The notes below the pieces were generated by a model. It was not told where the DNA came from, did no database searches, and worked only from the letters and a program-made list of their open reading frames with translations. A DNA stretch of 64,000 nucleotides from Caldimonas manganoxidans ATCC BAA-369 (lineage in GTDB: Bacteria > Pseudomonadota > Gammaproteobacteria > Burkholderiales > Burkholderiaceae_C), in the NCBI RefSeq assembly GCF_000381125.1, contig NZ_KB905942.1:20153-84152 (forward strand), in the 5' to 3' direction. Positions 44,825 to 52,550 of this stretch are shown piece by piece. Made by a program: the position numbers and the translations under genes. The stretch's first letter is position 1, and every line of letters starts with the position of its first letter.

Positions 44825-45727
44825 TCATCGAGTCTTGGCCCGACGCGATGGCACAGTGTTCAATACCGTGCCGGGCAGCTGGATGCCCATGGCTTTCATT
44901 TCAGCCATGAACTGACGCAATGGCTCCACCCTGGTATGACCGTTACGCGCCACCGGCAAGGCAGCACCAACACGTGCAGAGATCAAAAGGGCATCCTCAC
45001 CGTCGGACAAACTGGGGGTGTCGATCAACACGACATCGAAACTGGCCCGTGCACTGCCAAGAAAGTCGGCAAACCCGATTTGTCCCAACAATTCCAGTGG
45101 ATTGGGGGGTGTCGGCCCGGCAGGCAGCACGAACAATCCGGCCAAGTCCGTGATGTGAACGATGGCCTCGTTGCCGCATCGGCCCGACAGCAGCGTGGAC
45201 AATCCGTTGCGGTTTTCCAGTGCGAAGAGTTCATGCACTCTGGGTTTGCGCAGATTGGCATCGATCAAGAGCGTGCGCTCCCCCGCTTGGGCAAACACGA
45301 CGGCCAAATTGGCAGCCAGATAGCTCCTTCCTTCTGACGGGCTGACGCCGACCACACACAACATCTGCCGTCTATCGGCTTTATTCAGCCAATGCAATGT
45401 CAAATGGTTGCGCAAGGAGCGAAACCGTTCGGCCGCAGGGCCGAACGGTTCATAGGCCGTCTCCAACTCGGCACTGAGCAGACGCTCTCCGGGACTGGGC
45501 CTCAGGTAAGGAAAAGCGAACTGCGCGGCCAAAGCATGTTGAACATCCTCTGGCGAAATCAGTTCGAGCTTGACGGCCATCTCTCCAAACCGCATGCCGT
45601 GCTGGCGCTGCGCTTGGAGCACACGATCAATGTCGTGAGCCTTCAGCTTGCCCGCATCCACCAAGATCGCCCCAATCGGCCGACTGATGCGCTGGAGGGC
45701 TGGGACGACAGACATCGACATCTTCAT
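44825..45727 (-). CDS. epsG: EpsG-like chain-length regulator (CpsD/BY-kinase-type ATPase)
   Basis: 300-residue cytoplasmic partner of EpsF. An N-terminal helical domain ('IGAILVDAGKLKAHDIDRVL') resembles the MshEN-type domain; the rest is a P-loop ATPase of the bacterial tyrosine-kinase type. The P-loop reads 'SPSEGRSYLAANLA', with Arg where Lys is usual, as I recall for other EpsG proteins. Walker A' reads 'LLIDANLRKPR', with Asn where most have Asp; Walker B is 'VVLIDTPSLSD'. There is no tyrosine cluster at the C-terminus ('VPSRRAKTR'). ATPase activity may therefore be weak or regulatory. The start at 45727 overlaps the EpsF stop by 4 nt. Confidence 0.87.
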   Translation of the reverse strand: MKMSMSVVPALQRISRPIGAILVDAGKLKAHDIDRVLQAQRQHGMRFGEMAVKLELISPEDVQHALAAQFAFPYLRPSPGERLLSAELETAYEPFGPAAERFRSLRNHLTLHWLNKADRRQMLCVVGVSPSEGRSYLAANLAVVFAQAGERTLLIDANLRKPRVHELFALENRNGLSTLLSGRCGNEAIVHITDLAGLFVLPAGPTPPNPLELLGQIGFADFLGSARASFDVVLIDTPSLSDGEDALLISARVGAALPVARNGHTRVEPLRQFMAEMKAMGIQLPGTVLNTVPSRRAKTR

Positions 45728-47139
45728 GCACTGCTTCCCGGCAAACGCAAGACGGTTGGCCCACTGGGCGGATGGGACCGGGGCAGCATTGGGCGATGCC
45801 TGGTTCGAGTCGGTTTGCCTCCAAACGCCGCAATCAGGGGAACGCCTTCGACACCATCCAAATCTTCCACGCCCCGGATGCGCCGATCCCACAACTCCAA
45901 CCCTAAGGCCAGCAACAACCCCAAGCCCAATCCTCCGGCCAGGGATCCCAATATCCCAACCTTCACCTTGCGGCTGACGTACTCCATGGGTTCGATGGCC
46001 GGACTGAGCATGCGCAAAAACGACTGGCTCGACTGGCTTTCGAGATTGAGTTGACCGGTGCGTTGGCGCACGGCGTCATAGGCTCTTTGCGCAGTTTCCA
46101 CGTCGCGCATGAGCACGGCGATCTGGTCCCTTGCCGCGCGCATTTCCAGCAATCGACGTTTCTGTGCCTCGATCATTGATCGCAGCGCTTCGACTTTCTG
46201 GGCGCTGGCGCGGCTGACCACCGAGGTGCTGTTGGACACACGGCGGATCTCGGCATCCAGTTGTTGGCGCAATTCCTCGATCTGAGCCTCCAATTGGATA
46301 CGTTGCGGGTGGTTGCGCCCCAGGTTGCGGCTGATCTCGCTCAAGCGGGCTTCGGCCTGACTGAGTTGACTGCGGATCTGGGTCACCCCCGGATTCATGA
46401 GCACATCCGGAGACGCTTCACCGGCATTTCTTTGTCGCGTCACGGCATCGACTCGCTCGGCTTGAGCCGCCGCAAGCTCGCTCATCAGGGCATTGAGCCG
46501 GGCCGTTTCTTGGTCCAGCCGCTCGTCGGTGACCACGATGCCTGCTTGCTGTTGAAACTTTGAAAGCCGGGCTTGGGCGGCCTCAAGTTCGTTGCGCAAT
46601 GCACGCGCTTGGTCTTCGAACCAGGACGCCGACTGCCGGGCCGGCCCCACACGCATCTCGACCGACACATCGATCGCCGCCTGAGCCAAGGCATTGGCGG
46701 CGGCCGCCGCGACAGCGGGCTCGCCATGCGAGAACTTGACTGCAATCACATTGCTGCCGCGCACCGGTTCCACCGTCATGCTGCGCTGGATGAATCCGGC
46801 GAGGTAGCGGTCCAGCGGCATCTTGGCGTCGGTTTTCTCGCGCCAGTCTTGGATCACCTTGGGATCGTCGAGCATGCCCAAGGCTTTGACCACCCGCGCG
46901 GCAACGACATCGCTGCGCAGAACTTCCAACTCGGTGGCCATGCTGAATGGCGCCGCCAAGCCACCCAAGACCGGGTCGGGTCGCATGTCCACCACCAGCC
47001 TGGCCTCGGCGGTGTACTGCTTGGGCAGGCTCAGCACCGTGGCGATGCCGGCAGTCGCCACGGTGACGAACACGGCCAGGACCAGCCACTTTCGGGCCCA
47101 GATCATCCGCAGGTACTGGAGAGGCGTCAGTTGGGGCAT
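45724..47139 (-). CDS. epsF: EpsF-like polysaccharide chain-length determinant (PCP family)
   Basis: 471-residue inner-membrane protein of the Wzz/PCP family that sets polymer length and contacts the export channel. Seen: an N-terminal membrane segment ('WLVLAVFVTVATAGIATVL'), a Wzz-type beginning ('LTPLQYLRMIWARK'), a long periplasmic coiled-coil (about residues 175-340, with Arg/Glu/Gln heptads), then 'YDAVRQRTGQLNLESQ' and a second membrane segment about residues 390-415. No kinase domain follows; that part is the separate epsG gene, as is usual for EpsF/EpsG. The start at 47139 is 9 bp after the EpsE stop. Confidence 0.92.
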   Translation of the reverse strand: MPQLTPLQYLRMIWARKWLVLAVFVTVATAGIATVLSLPKQYTAEARLVVDMRPDPVLGGLAAPFSMATELEVLRSDVVAARVVKALGMLDDPKVIQDWREKTDAKMPLDRYLAGFIQRSMTVEPVRGSNVIAVKFSHGEPAVAAAAANALAQAAIDVSVEMRVGPARQSASWFEDQARALRNELEAAQARLSKFQQQAGIVVTDERLDQETARLNALMSELAAAQAERVDAVTRQRNAGEASPDVLMNPGVTQIRSQLSQAEARLSEISRNLGRNHPQRIQLEAQIEELRQQLDAEIRRVSNSTSVVSRASAQKVEALRSMIEAQKRRLLEMRAARDQIAVLMRDVETAQRAYDAVRQRTGQLNLESQSSQSFLRMLSPAIEPMEYVSRKVKVGILGSLAGGLGLGLLLALGLELWDRRIRGVEDLDGVEGVPLIAAFGGKPTRTRHRPMLPRSHPPSGPTVLRLPGSSA

Positions 47140-47148
47140 GGTGCGGGC

Positions 47149-47943
47149 CTAGAAAATGGATTCGCGGACATAGATCACGTCGTCACGCTCGACGACGTCG
47201 GTCAGCTTCAGCTCCAGCACACGCACGTTGCCATGGCCGTCTTTGCGGTGCACACGCAAGCCACGTTCGGTGCCGCGCTGCGTCAGTCCGCCGCCTTGGG
47301 CCAGGGCTTGCATCAGGGTCGTGCCGCGCTCGAGCCGATAGGCCCCAGGGCGCTGGACTTCACCGTAGATGTAGAAGACCGGGTTGCGGTCGACGAACAA
47401 GGTGTCTCCATGGGCCACCACGACATCGAGATCGGCCCGCCCGCCTTGCAGAACCGCCGGCAGGTCGATCTCCAGCCGAACCGGCTGACCATCGCGCATG
47501 CCGGTCAGTGTCACGATGTTGCCCCCTTCCGGGGTGATGCCGCCGGCGGCGGCGATCATTTCGGACACCTTGGTATTGACGCTCTCGATGGGATAGCGAC
47601 CCGGCCGCGCCACTTGACCCAGGATCGAGACCTGCGCACTGCGCACTTGCACGAGCAGCACGCTCACTTGGGGGTTGTTGACGAAGTTGCCTTCACGCAG
47701 CAACCGTGCGATTTCGCTCTGTGCCGAGGTCGTGGACCGTCCAGCAAGCTTGATCGTGCCCACCAGAGGAAACGCAATTTCGCCAAGCTCGGAGATGCGG
47801 GTTTCCAGGCTGAGGTCGGGGTTCTGATACACCGATATGCGGATCACGTCGCCCGGGCCGAGGATATGCTCGGCGCGCTGAGCCTGGGCGGCCGAACACA
47901 GCCCGAGCAAGAAAGACAGGAGGATCAGCCAGCGTCGCATCAT
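47149..47943 (-). CDS. epsE: EpsE-like polysaccharide export protein (Wza family)
   Basis: 264-residue outer-membrane/periplasmic export protein. Signal peptide 'MMRRWLILLSFLLGLCSAAQA' with likely cleavage before Gln; no clear lipobox. The mature part opens 'HILGPGDVIRISVYQNPDLS', the polysaccharide export (Poly_export) signature, followed by SLBB-type repeats ('VSILGQVARPGRYPIE', 'FYIYGEVQRPGAYRLE'). It would form the exit pore. It is first of the minus-strand unit epsE-epsF-epsG-wzy-wzx, with 'CCTAGGAAA' as a ribosome-binding sequence before the double ATG at 47943. The 204 bp upstream, to the Tim44-like gene, should hold its promoter, which I could not place. Confidence 0.93.
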   Translation of the reverse strand: MMRRWLILLSFLLGLCSAAQAQRAEHILGPGDVIRISVYQNPDLSLETRISELGEIAFPLVGTIKLAGRSTTSAQSEIARLLREGNFVNNPQVSVLLVQVRSAQVSILGQVARPGRYPIESVNTKVSEMIAAAGGITPEGGNIVTLTGMRDGQPVRLEIDLPAVLQGGRADLDVVVAHGDTLFVDRNPVFYIYGEVQRPGAYRLERGTTLMQALAQGGGLTQRGTERGLRVHRKDGHGNVRVLELKLTDVVERDDVIYVRESIF

Positions 47944-48147
47944 CGTGTGTTTCCTAGGAGTCAGTCGACGGGTGGACTCGTACGGCTTCACGGACCGAAG
48001 CGAAACCCACGGCAGCACACACCTGGACATCCACCCGGCGCAACCCAGCGCCCAGGATAGGACTCGAAGGCAGTCTAGCCCCGCCACCTTGGTGCGGGCC
48101 AGCCCTCAATTAAGGGAGAAGGTCGAGGAAGAAGGGAGGATGAGACC

Positions 48148-48978
48148 TCACTGCAGGGCCTGGACACCGGCCAGCAGCCAGCCCTGATGCCCACCACGGG
48201 CTTTCGTGAGGTTCCAGATTTCGCGGAAGGGAGAGGCGCCAGCGCTCACTTCCTCGCGGATCATTCCCGAGAATTCGACACTGGCGAGATAGTGGCCCCC
48301 CAGGTCTTCCACGCCGAGCAAGGTGGCCTGCAGGGTCACGACATCCGTGCGGTTGGGCCGATCGCCCCGTTCGGCAAGCTGCGCGCGCACGTTGGCCAGC
48401 ATGTCATCGGTCATCAGCTCCCCCAGTCGGACCAGATCGGCCTCGTCCCAAGCTTGCTGAAGGATGACGAAGTTGCGCTTGGCTGCATCCAGGAAGCTGA
48501 CCGAATCGAAACCTTCAGGCACCCCCCACCACGGGGTCGGCACACGTTCGCTGGGCTGCGACGTACGGACGAGGTGCACACTGGACTCGGGAGCGAAATG
48601 CGAAGGATCGTATTCGCTGTGCGCCAACGAGGATCGCGTCAGGCGACGGCCACGCCCCGGCACTGCGGCCGACGCGGTCGGCCCGGCCAGGGGCCGGCGG
48701 CGCCAGCCCCACCAGGCCAGCCCCCCGACCAATGCAGCCAAAGCCAGTCCAAGCAACCATTCGGCCACCCCACCCCCCCATCCAAGGGAATGGGTCAGTT
48801 GTGACAGGCCGAGCCCAGACGCCAAACGGGAAAGCACACCTGCATCAGCCTGCGGCTGGGCCTGGGCCAGACCAGGCAGACTTCCGGTCAAGGCCAGCCA
48901 CAGGCCCGGCCACGGGTCGGCTTGCCCACTGGTGGCCCGGCGGTCTCTTGGGCCCACCTCAGCACTTGATACCGACAT
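48148..48978 (-). CDS. Tim44-like domain protein
   Basis: About 276-residue membrane-associated protein. The N-terminal part has an '[21 protein letters not shown]' membrane segment and an Arg/Pro-rich stretch, and the C-terminal ~150 residues ('[20 protein letters not shown]', then '[14 protein letters not shown]') match the Tim44-like domain found in many proteobacterial proteins. In Burkholderiales, as I recall, this gene usually lies between ubiE and ubiJ; its role is not established. Here it is downstream of ubiE (20-nt overlap at the chosen start) and then the EPS locus begins. The start is uncertain: ATG at 48978, or a GTG at 48957 just past the ubiE stop. Confidence 0.82.
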   Translation of the reverse strand: MSVSSAEVGPRDRRATSGQADPWPGLWLALTGSLPGLAQAQPQADAGVLSRLASGLGLSQLTHSLGWGGGVAEWLLGLALAALVGGLAWWGWRRRPLAGPTASAAVPGRGRRLTRSSLAHSEYDPSHFAPESSVHLVRTSQPSERVPTPWWGVPEGFDSVSFLDAAKRNFVILQQAWDEADLVRLGELMTDDMLANVRAQLAERGDRPNRTDVVTLQATLLGVEDLGGHYLASVEFSGMIREEVSAGASPFREIWNLTKARGGHQGWLLAGVQALQ

Positions 48979-49690
48979 GCAGGGCCACCACGCCAGCCGT
49001 GAGATTGTGCACGTCCACATGGCCAAAGCCCGTCTCCTTCATCAGTGCCTTGAGCGCCTGCTGGTCCGGGTGCATGCGGATGGATTCGGCCAGATAGCGG
49101 TAGCTGTCGGCATCGCCGGCCACCCATTGGCCCAGTCGCGGCAACACATTGAAGGAATACCAGTCGTACACCTTGGACAAGGGCGCAGCCACTTTGGAAA
49201 ACTCCAGCACCAGCAGCTTGCCGCCAGGCACCAGCACTCGGCACATCTCGGCCAGCGCTTTGTCCTTGTGCGTCATGTTGCGCAGACCGAAGGCCACACT
49301 GACGATGTCGAAGCTGTCGGAGGCAAACGGCAAGCCCTCGGCATCGCACAACGCGGTGGGCAGCAAGCAGCCTTCGTCGATGAGGCGGTCGCGGCCCACG
49401 CGCAGCATGGATTCGTTGATGTCGGTGTGCACGACCAAGCCAGTCGGTGCCACCCGTTTGGCGAACCCACGCGCCAAATCGCCCGTGCCGCCGGCAATGT
49501 CGAGCACTTTGTGCCCGGGACGGGCGCCCGAGACGGCCAAGGTGTATGCCTTCCAGACCCGATGCAAGCCCGCCGACATCAGGTCGTTCATCACATCGTA
49601 GCGCTTGGCCACCGAGTCGAACACGCCGCGCACCCGTTGCGCTTTTTCCGCTTCGTCAACCGTCTGAAATCCGAAATGTGTGGTGCTCAT
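48959..49690 (-). CDS. ubiE: UbiE, demethylmenaquinone/demethoxyubiquinol C-methyltransferase
   Basis: 243-residue SAM-dependent C-methyltransferase of quinone biosynthesis. Seen: '[22 protein letters not shown]' near the N-terminus, motif I '[12 protein letters not shown]', '[12 protein letters not shown]', '[18 protein letters not shown]' and the C-terminal '[16 protein letters not shown]', all characteristic of UbiE. Length and start (49690) match the family. Its stop overlaps the Tim44-like gene. In E. coli the next genes would be ubiJ and ubiB; here they lie some 47 kb away past the polysaccharide locus. Confidence 0.97.
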   Translation of the reverse strand: MSTTHFGFQTVDEAEKAQRVRGVFDSVAKRYDVMNDLMSAGLHRVWKAYTLAVSGARPGHKVLDIAGGTGDLARGFAKRVAPTGLVVHTDINESMLRVGRDRLIDEGCLLPTALCDAEGLPFASDSFDIVSVAFGLRNMTHKDKALAEMCRVLVPGGKLLVLEFSKVAAPLSKVYDWYSFNVLPRLGQWVAGDADSYRYLAESIRMHPDQQALKALMKETGFGHVDVHNLTAGVVALHVGIKC

Positions 49691-49763
49691 GGTTCACATC
49701 GTAAGTGCGGCCGCAGCGCACCGCGCCGACAACCCCGTGGGGCCACGGGACATGGTGAAGTCC

Positions 49764-50180
49764 TCAATGAGGGTGCCCGCATCCCCCCGTGGTCTTGTCC
49801 GGCATGGGCGCGTCGCGATCGAGTCCGGCTTCGGCCAGGCGGCGCTCGTAGTCGGCCCACAGTCGATCCTGCTCGGCCCCAAGGAAGTAAAGGTAGTCCC
49901 AGGAATAAATGCCGGAGTCATGGCCGTCGCTGAAGGTGGGCTGCACGGCATAGTGGCCGACCGGTTCCAGCGCGACGATCTCGACTTCGCGCTTGCCGGT
50001 CTGCAAGACCTCCTGCCCCGGGCCATGGCCTTGCACTTCCGCCGAGGGGGAATACACCCGCATCAATTCGAACGGTATGCGGAAATGCGCTCCATCGCTG
50101 AAACGCAGCTCGAGCACCCGCGAACGCTGGTGCACCGTGATCTCGGTGGGAACGGGGGAGGATTTGTCGAGGCCAGCCAT
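49764..50180 (-). CDS. DUF971 domain protein (gamma-butyrobetaine hydroxylase-like N-terminal fold)
   Basis: 138-residue protein. The core 'TEITVHQRSRVLELRFSDG' and 'FRIPFELMRVYSPSAEVQGH', then 'GIYSWDYLYFLG', are the DUF971 pattern, a small fold also found at the N-terminus of gamma-butyrobetaine hydroxylases. The C-terminus ends in 'GGCGHPH', a possible metal-binding tail. It is commonly found directly before ubiE in betaproteobacteria, which is the order here (73 bp upstream of ubiE). Function is not established; an iron-sulfur or metal link has been suggested for relatives. Confidence 0.9.
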   Translation of the reverse strand: MAGLDKSSPVPTEITVHQRSRVLELRFSDGAHFRIPFELMRVYSPSAEVQGHGPGQEVLQTGKREVEIVALEPVGHYAVQPTFSDGHDSGIYSWDYLYFLGAEQDRLWADYERRLAEAGLDRDAPMPDKTTGGCGHPH

Positions 50181-50253
50181 GAAGTCATTCCAAGCGCTCG
50201 GGCGCTTTGCAGACAGAGTGCATGCAGTGCTTTGGATGAGCTGCAAGAGCGAC

Positions 50254-51873
50254 TCAAAACACCAGGGACACGTTCACATGCAGTTTATCGTCGCCTGGAA
50301 TGGGCGAGGTGGGAAGAAGGTTGTGGTCGGCGCGGCTGCCCGTCACCACGCGGGCATAGTCGGCCCGCAGGCTTGCCCCGCTGGCGTGGGCATATCGTAA
50401 GCCCAGCCCCATGCTGGCCAGGCGGTCCTCGCGGCGGCGCAAAGGGCTGTCGGGCTGATCGCTGCGCACCCAACCGGCGTCGATGAAGGCCAGCGCACGC
50501 AGCCCCGGCCACCGTGTCGGGGCGGTCAGCTCCAGTGTGGCTGCCATGCCGGAGTCCCCATACAGCGCGCGCTCGGGCACGCCGCGCACCGAACCGATGC
50601 CGCCCAGCGCAAAAGCTTCACCGGCCAACAACAGGTCGGTACTGCTCTGCGCCTGCAAGCGACCCGACAACTGCCAGCCAGGGCCCAGCGAGGTCGTGGC
50701 CTGGGCCGCGCCCCGCCAGGCCGTCCAACGGGTGGTCTCGATCGAGGGGTTCTCGGTCTGATAGGCAGCCAACTCGTTGGCCCGACCGTGCGGCAGGTTG
50801 AACGCCAGTCCCAAGCGCCCCTCCCAAGACCAGAGCCCGTCGGGTTCTTCTTGCTGCACCGCATACTCCAGCGCCAGCACCCGGGTGCGGCGATCCGAAG
50901 CCCACGACCCGCTGCCGGCCAGCTGGCCAGCACGAAACAGACGGTCTCTGAGGCTCACCGAGGCTTTGGCACGCCAGTCGATGGCAGCGGCCAAATGGTA
51001 GGTATAGCCCAAGGCCGTTTCGTGGCCCGCCCCTACAGACACAAAGGTCGAAGGCGCCTGCTCGGCCGGCTCGAGCCCGAAAGGGCCGACCCCATCGGTG
51101 CGCATGTGCTCGACCGACACCACGCCCCCCCAGGCATACACCGGCACGCGGTAGCGCAGGCCGAATTGATCGATGTCATGAGGGCGATCCGTCGAGCTGG
51201 CGTAAACCCCCACGAAACGATGGTCCAAGCCGAAAGGCTTGTCATGCCCCAAGGCCATGATGAGGCGATCGCGCCCGGTGTCTGGCGTGCCGTCGTTGTT
51301 CCACGCCACGCCGGCGTGCCAGGGCCGACGCTCTTGCACCTGCACGGTGGCCGACACGGTGTCGGCGCGGGCCCCTGGCGAAAGCGCCACTTGCAACTGG
51401 CGCGAGGGATTGTCATTGGCGATGACCATCTCGCGTGCCAGCCGTCGCAGGTTCGGGGTGGTCTGCTCTCGAAGTTCGGGCAGCGCCGCGCGCACTTCGG
51501 CGACGTCGAAGTACCGCCCCGCCCCTTCGACCCGGACGCTGTCGATGGTTTGCCGCAGCACCTGCAAAGTGATGGTGTCGGAGAGGTTCTGCGGCGGCAA
51601 CACCACCCGGTACAGCCCATGGCCTTGGTCACGCAGGGCCTGCTCCAGCGCCGCCCCCACCCGTCGCAACATGGCCGGCGAGCTTTCACGGTGCAGGAAA
51701 GGCGCCAGTAATGCCGCGGTATCGGCCGCGCTGAGCGGATTGTCCCCCGTGATCGCAAAGCCCTTGATGGTCGATGGCGCGTCCCCGTGCTGCAGTTGGG
51801 CAGACGCCGCCGGTCCTGCAGCCGCCAACGCCAGGGTGAGCCCCCCCAACCGCAGGGCGGCACCACGCGCCAT
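50254..51873 (-). CDS. TpsB/FhaC-type outer-membrane transporter of two-partner secretion
   Basis: 539-residue protein of the Omp85/TpsB family. It has an N-terminal signal peptide ('LRLGGLTLALAAAGPAASAQ'), POTRA-like repeats ('IKGFAITGDNPLSAADTAAL', 'IDSVRVEGAGRYFDVAEVRA'), and a 16-strand-type barrel with 'FALGGIGSVRGVPE', the family VRGY/F-like motif, ending in the outer-membrane Phe ('VNVSLVF'). Such proteins export large TpsA exoproteins. No TpsA gene is visible in the window. The start is uncertain; an ATG at 51951 would add 26 residues. It lies between HIT and DUF971, which I recall as adjacent in related genomes. Confidence 0.88.
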   Translation of the reverse strand: MARGAALRLGGLTLALAAAGPAASAQLQHGDAPSTIKGFAITGDNPLSAADTAALLAPFLHRESSPAMLRRVGAALEQALRDQGHGLYRVVLPPQNLSDTITLQVLRQTIDSVRVEGAGRYFDVAEVRAALPELREQTTPNLRRLAREMVIANDNPSRQLQVALSPGARADTVSATVQVQERRPWHAGVAWNNDGTPDTGRDRLIMALGHDKPFGLDHRFVGVYASSTDRPHDIDQFGLRYRVPVYAWGGVVSVEHMRTDGVGPFGLEPAEQAPSTFVSVGAGHETALGYTYHLAAAIDWRAKASVSLRDRLFRAGQLAGSGSWASDRRTRVLALEYAVQQEEPDGLWSWEGRLGLAFNLPHGRANELAAYQTENPSIETTRWTAWRGAAQATTSLGPGWQLSGRLQAQSSTDLLLAGEAFALGGIGSVRGVPERALYGDSGMAATLELTAPTRWPGLRALAFIDAGWVRSDQPDSPLRRREDRLASMGLGLRYAHASGASLRADYARVVTGSRADHNLLPTSPIPGDDKLHVNVSLVF

Positions 51874-52049
51874 CAGAAGAATGTCCCGGGAATGCACCCT
51901 CAGGCCATCCTGCAGGCGTGTCAGGAAACGATCGATGCAAGCGAAATCCATGAGCCTGTGGCCGGCATGGCTGCCGGAGGTCCAAACCACGGATTACATC
52001 ACCGAAGCCTTCGGTGGCCAACCCTCGTCCTTGGGGAGGGCGCCGCCGC

Positions 52050-52535
52050 TCAGGGCCACCCGCCCAAGGCCAAGGCCATGGCCATGGCCCGATCCACCGC
52101 CGGCAGACGCTCTCGCAAACGACCAAGCGCCGCGGCCTCGACCCCGCGCTGGGCAGCGCCCCACACGGGCTGCGGAAAATGGCTGTCCCACTCGAAGCGG
52201 GCGATCACATGCCAGTGCAGGTGGGGCACGACATTGCCCAACGAGGCCAGGTTGATCTTGGTCGGCGCCAACTCACGGCGCAGCACGCCCTCGATGGTCA
52301 TCAGCCATGCCAGGCAACGCTGCTGCTCGGCCGGCTCCAGATCGCTCATCTCGCAGGCGTGTTCACGGCGCACGAGCCGGTAAAAGGCCGGAAAGGCTGC
52401 GTCGTCCACTCGAATCACGCGCCAACCCGGCAGCTGCGTGACGATCCAGCCCCCCGGCTGATGGCACAGCGGACAACCGGTCACCGGGTGCCGAGCGGCT
52501 TCAAAGTCGTCGCACCAAGACGCTTCCGCTTGCAT
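52050..52535 (-). CDS. HIT family (histidine triad) hydrolase
   Basis: 161-residue HIT protein: the histidine triad is 'HLHWHVIARF', preceded by 'KINLASLGNVV'. HIT enzymes hydrolyse or transfer nucleotide monophosphates. An N-terminal 'TGCPLCHQPGG' (CxxC) resembles the zinc site of some HIT proteins. It is 15 bp downstream of the FAD/Fe-S oxidoreductase gene on the same strand, probably co-transcribed. Substrate unknown. Confidence 0.92.
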   Translation of the reverse strand: MQAEASWCDDFEAARHPVTGCPLCHQPGGWIVTQLPGWRVIRVDDAAFPAFYRLVRREHACEMSDLEPAEQQRCLAWLMTIEGVLRRELAPTKINLASLGNVVPHLHWHVIARFEWDSHFPQPVWGAAQRGVEAAALGRLRERLPAVDRAMAMALALGGWP

Positions 52536-52550
52536 GGGAGGCCTTCCGCT

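Noticed and set aside
47944..48147. Terminator or small gene between epsE and the Tim44-like gene
   Set aside because: Only a weak CCCT/AGGG pairing without a T-run, and no frame with family features.
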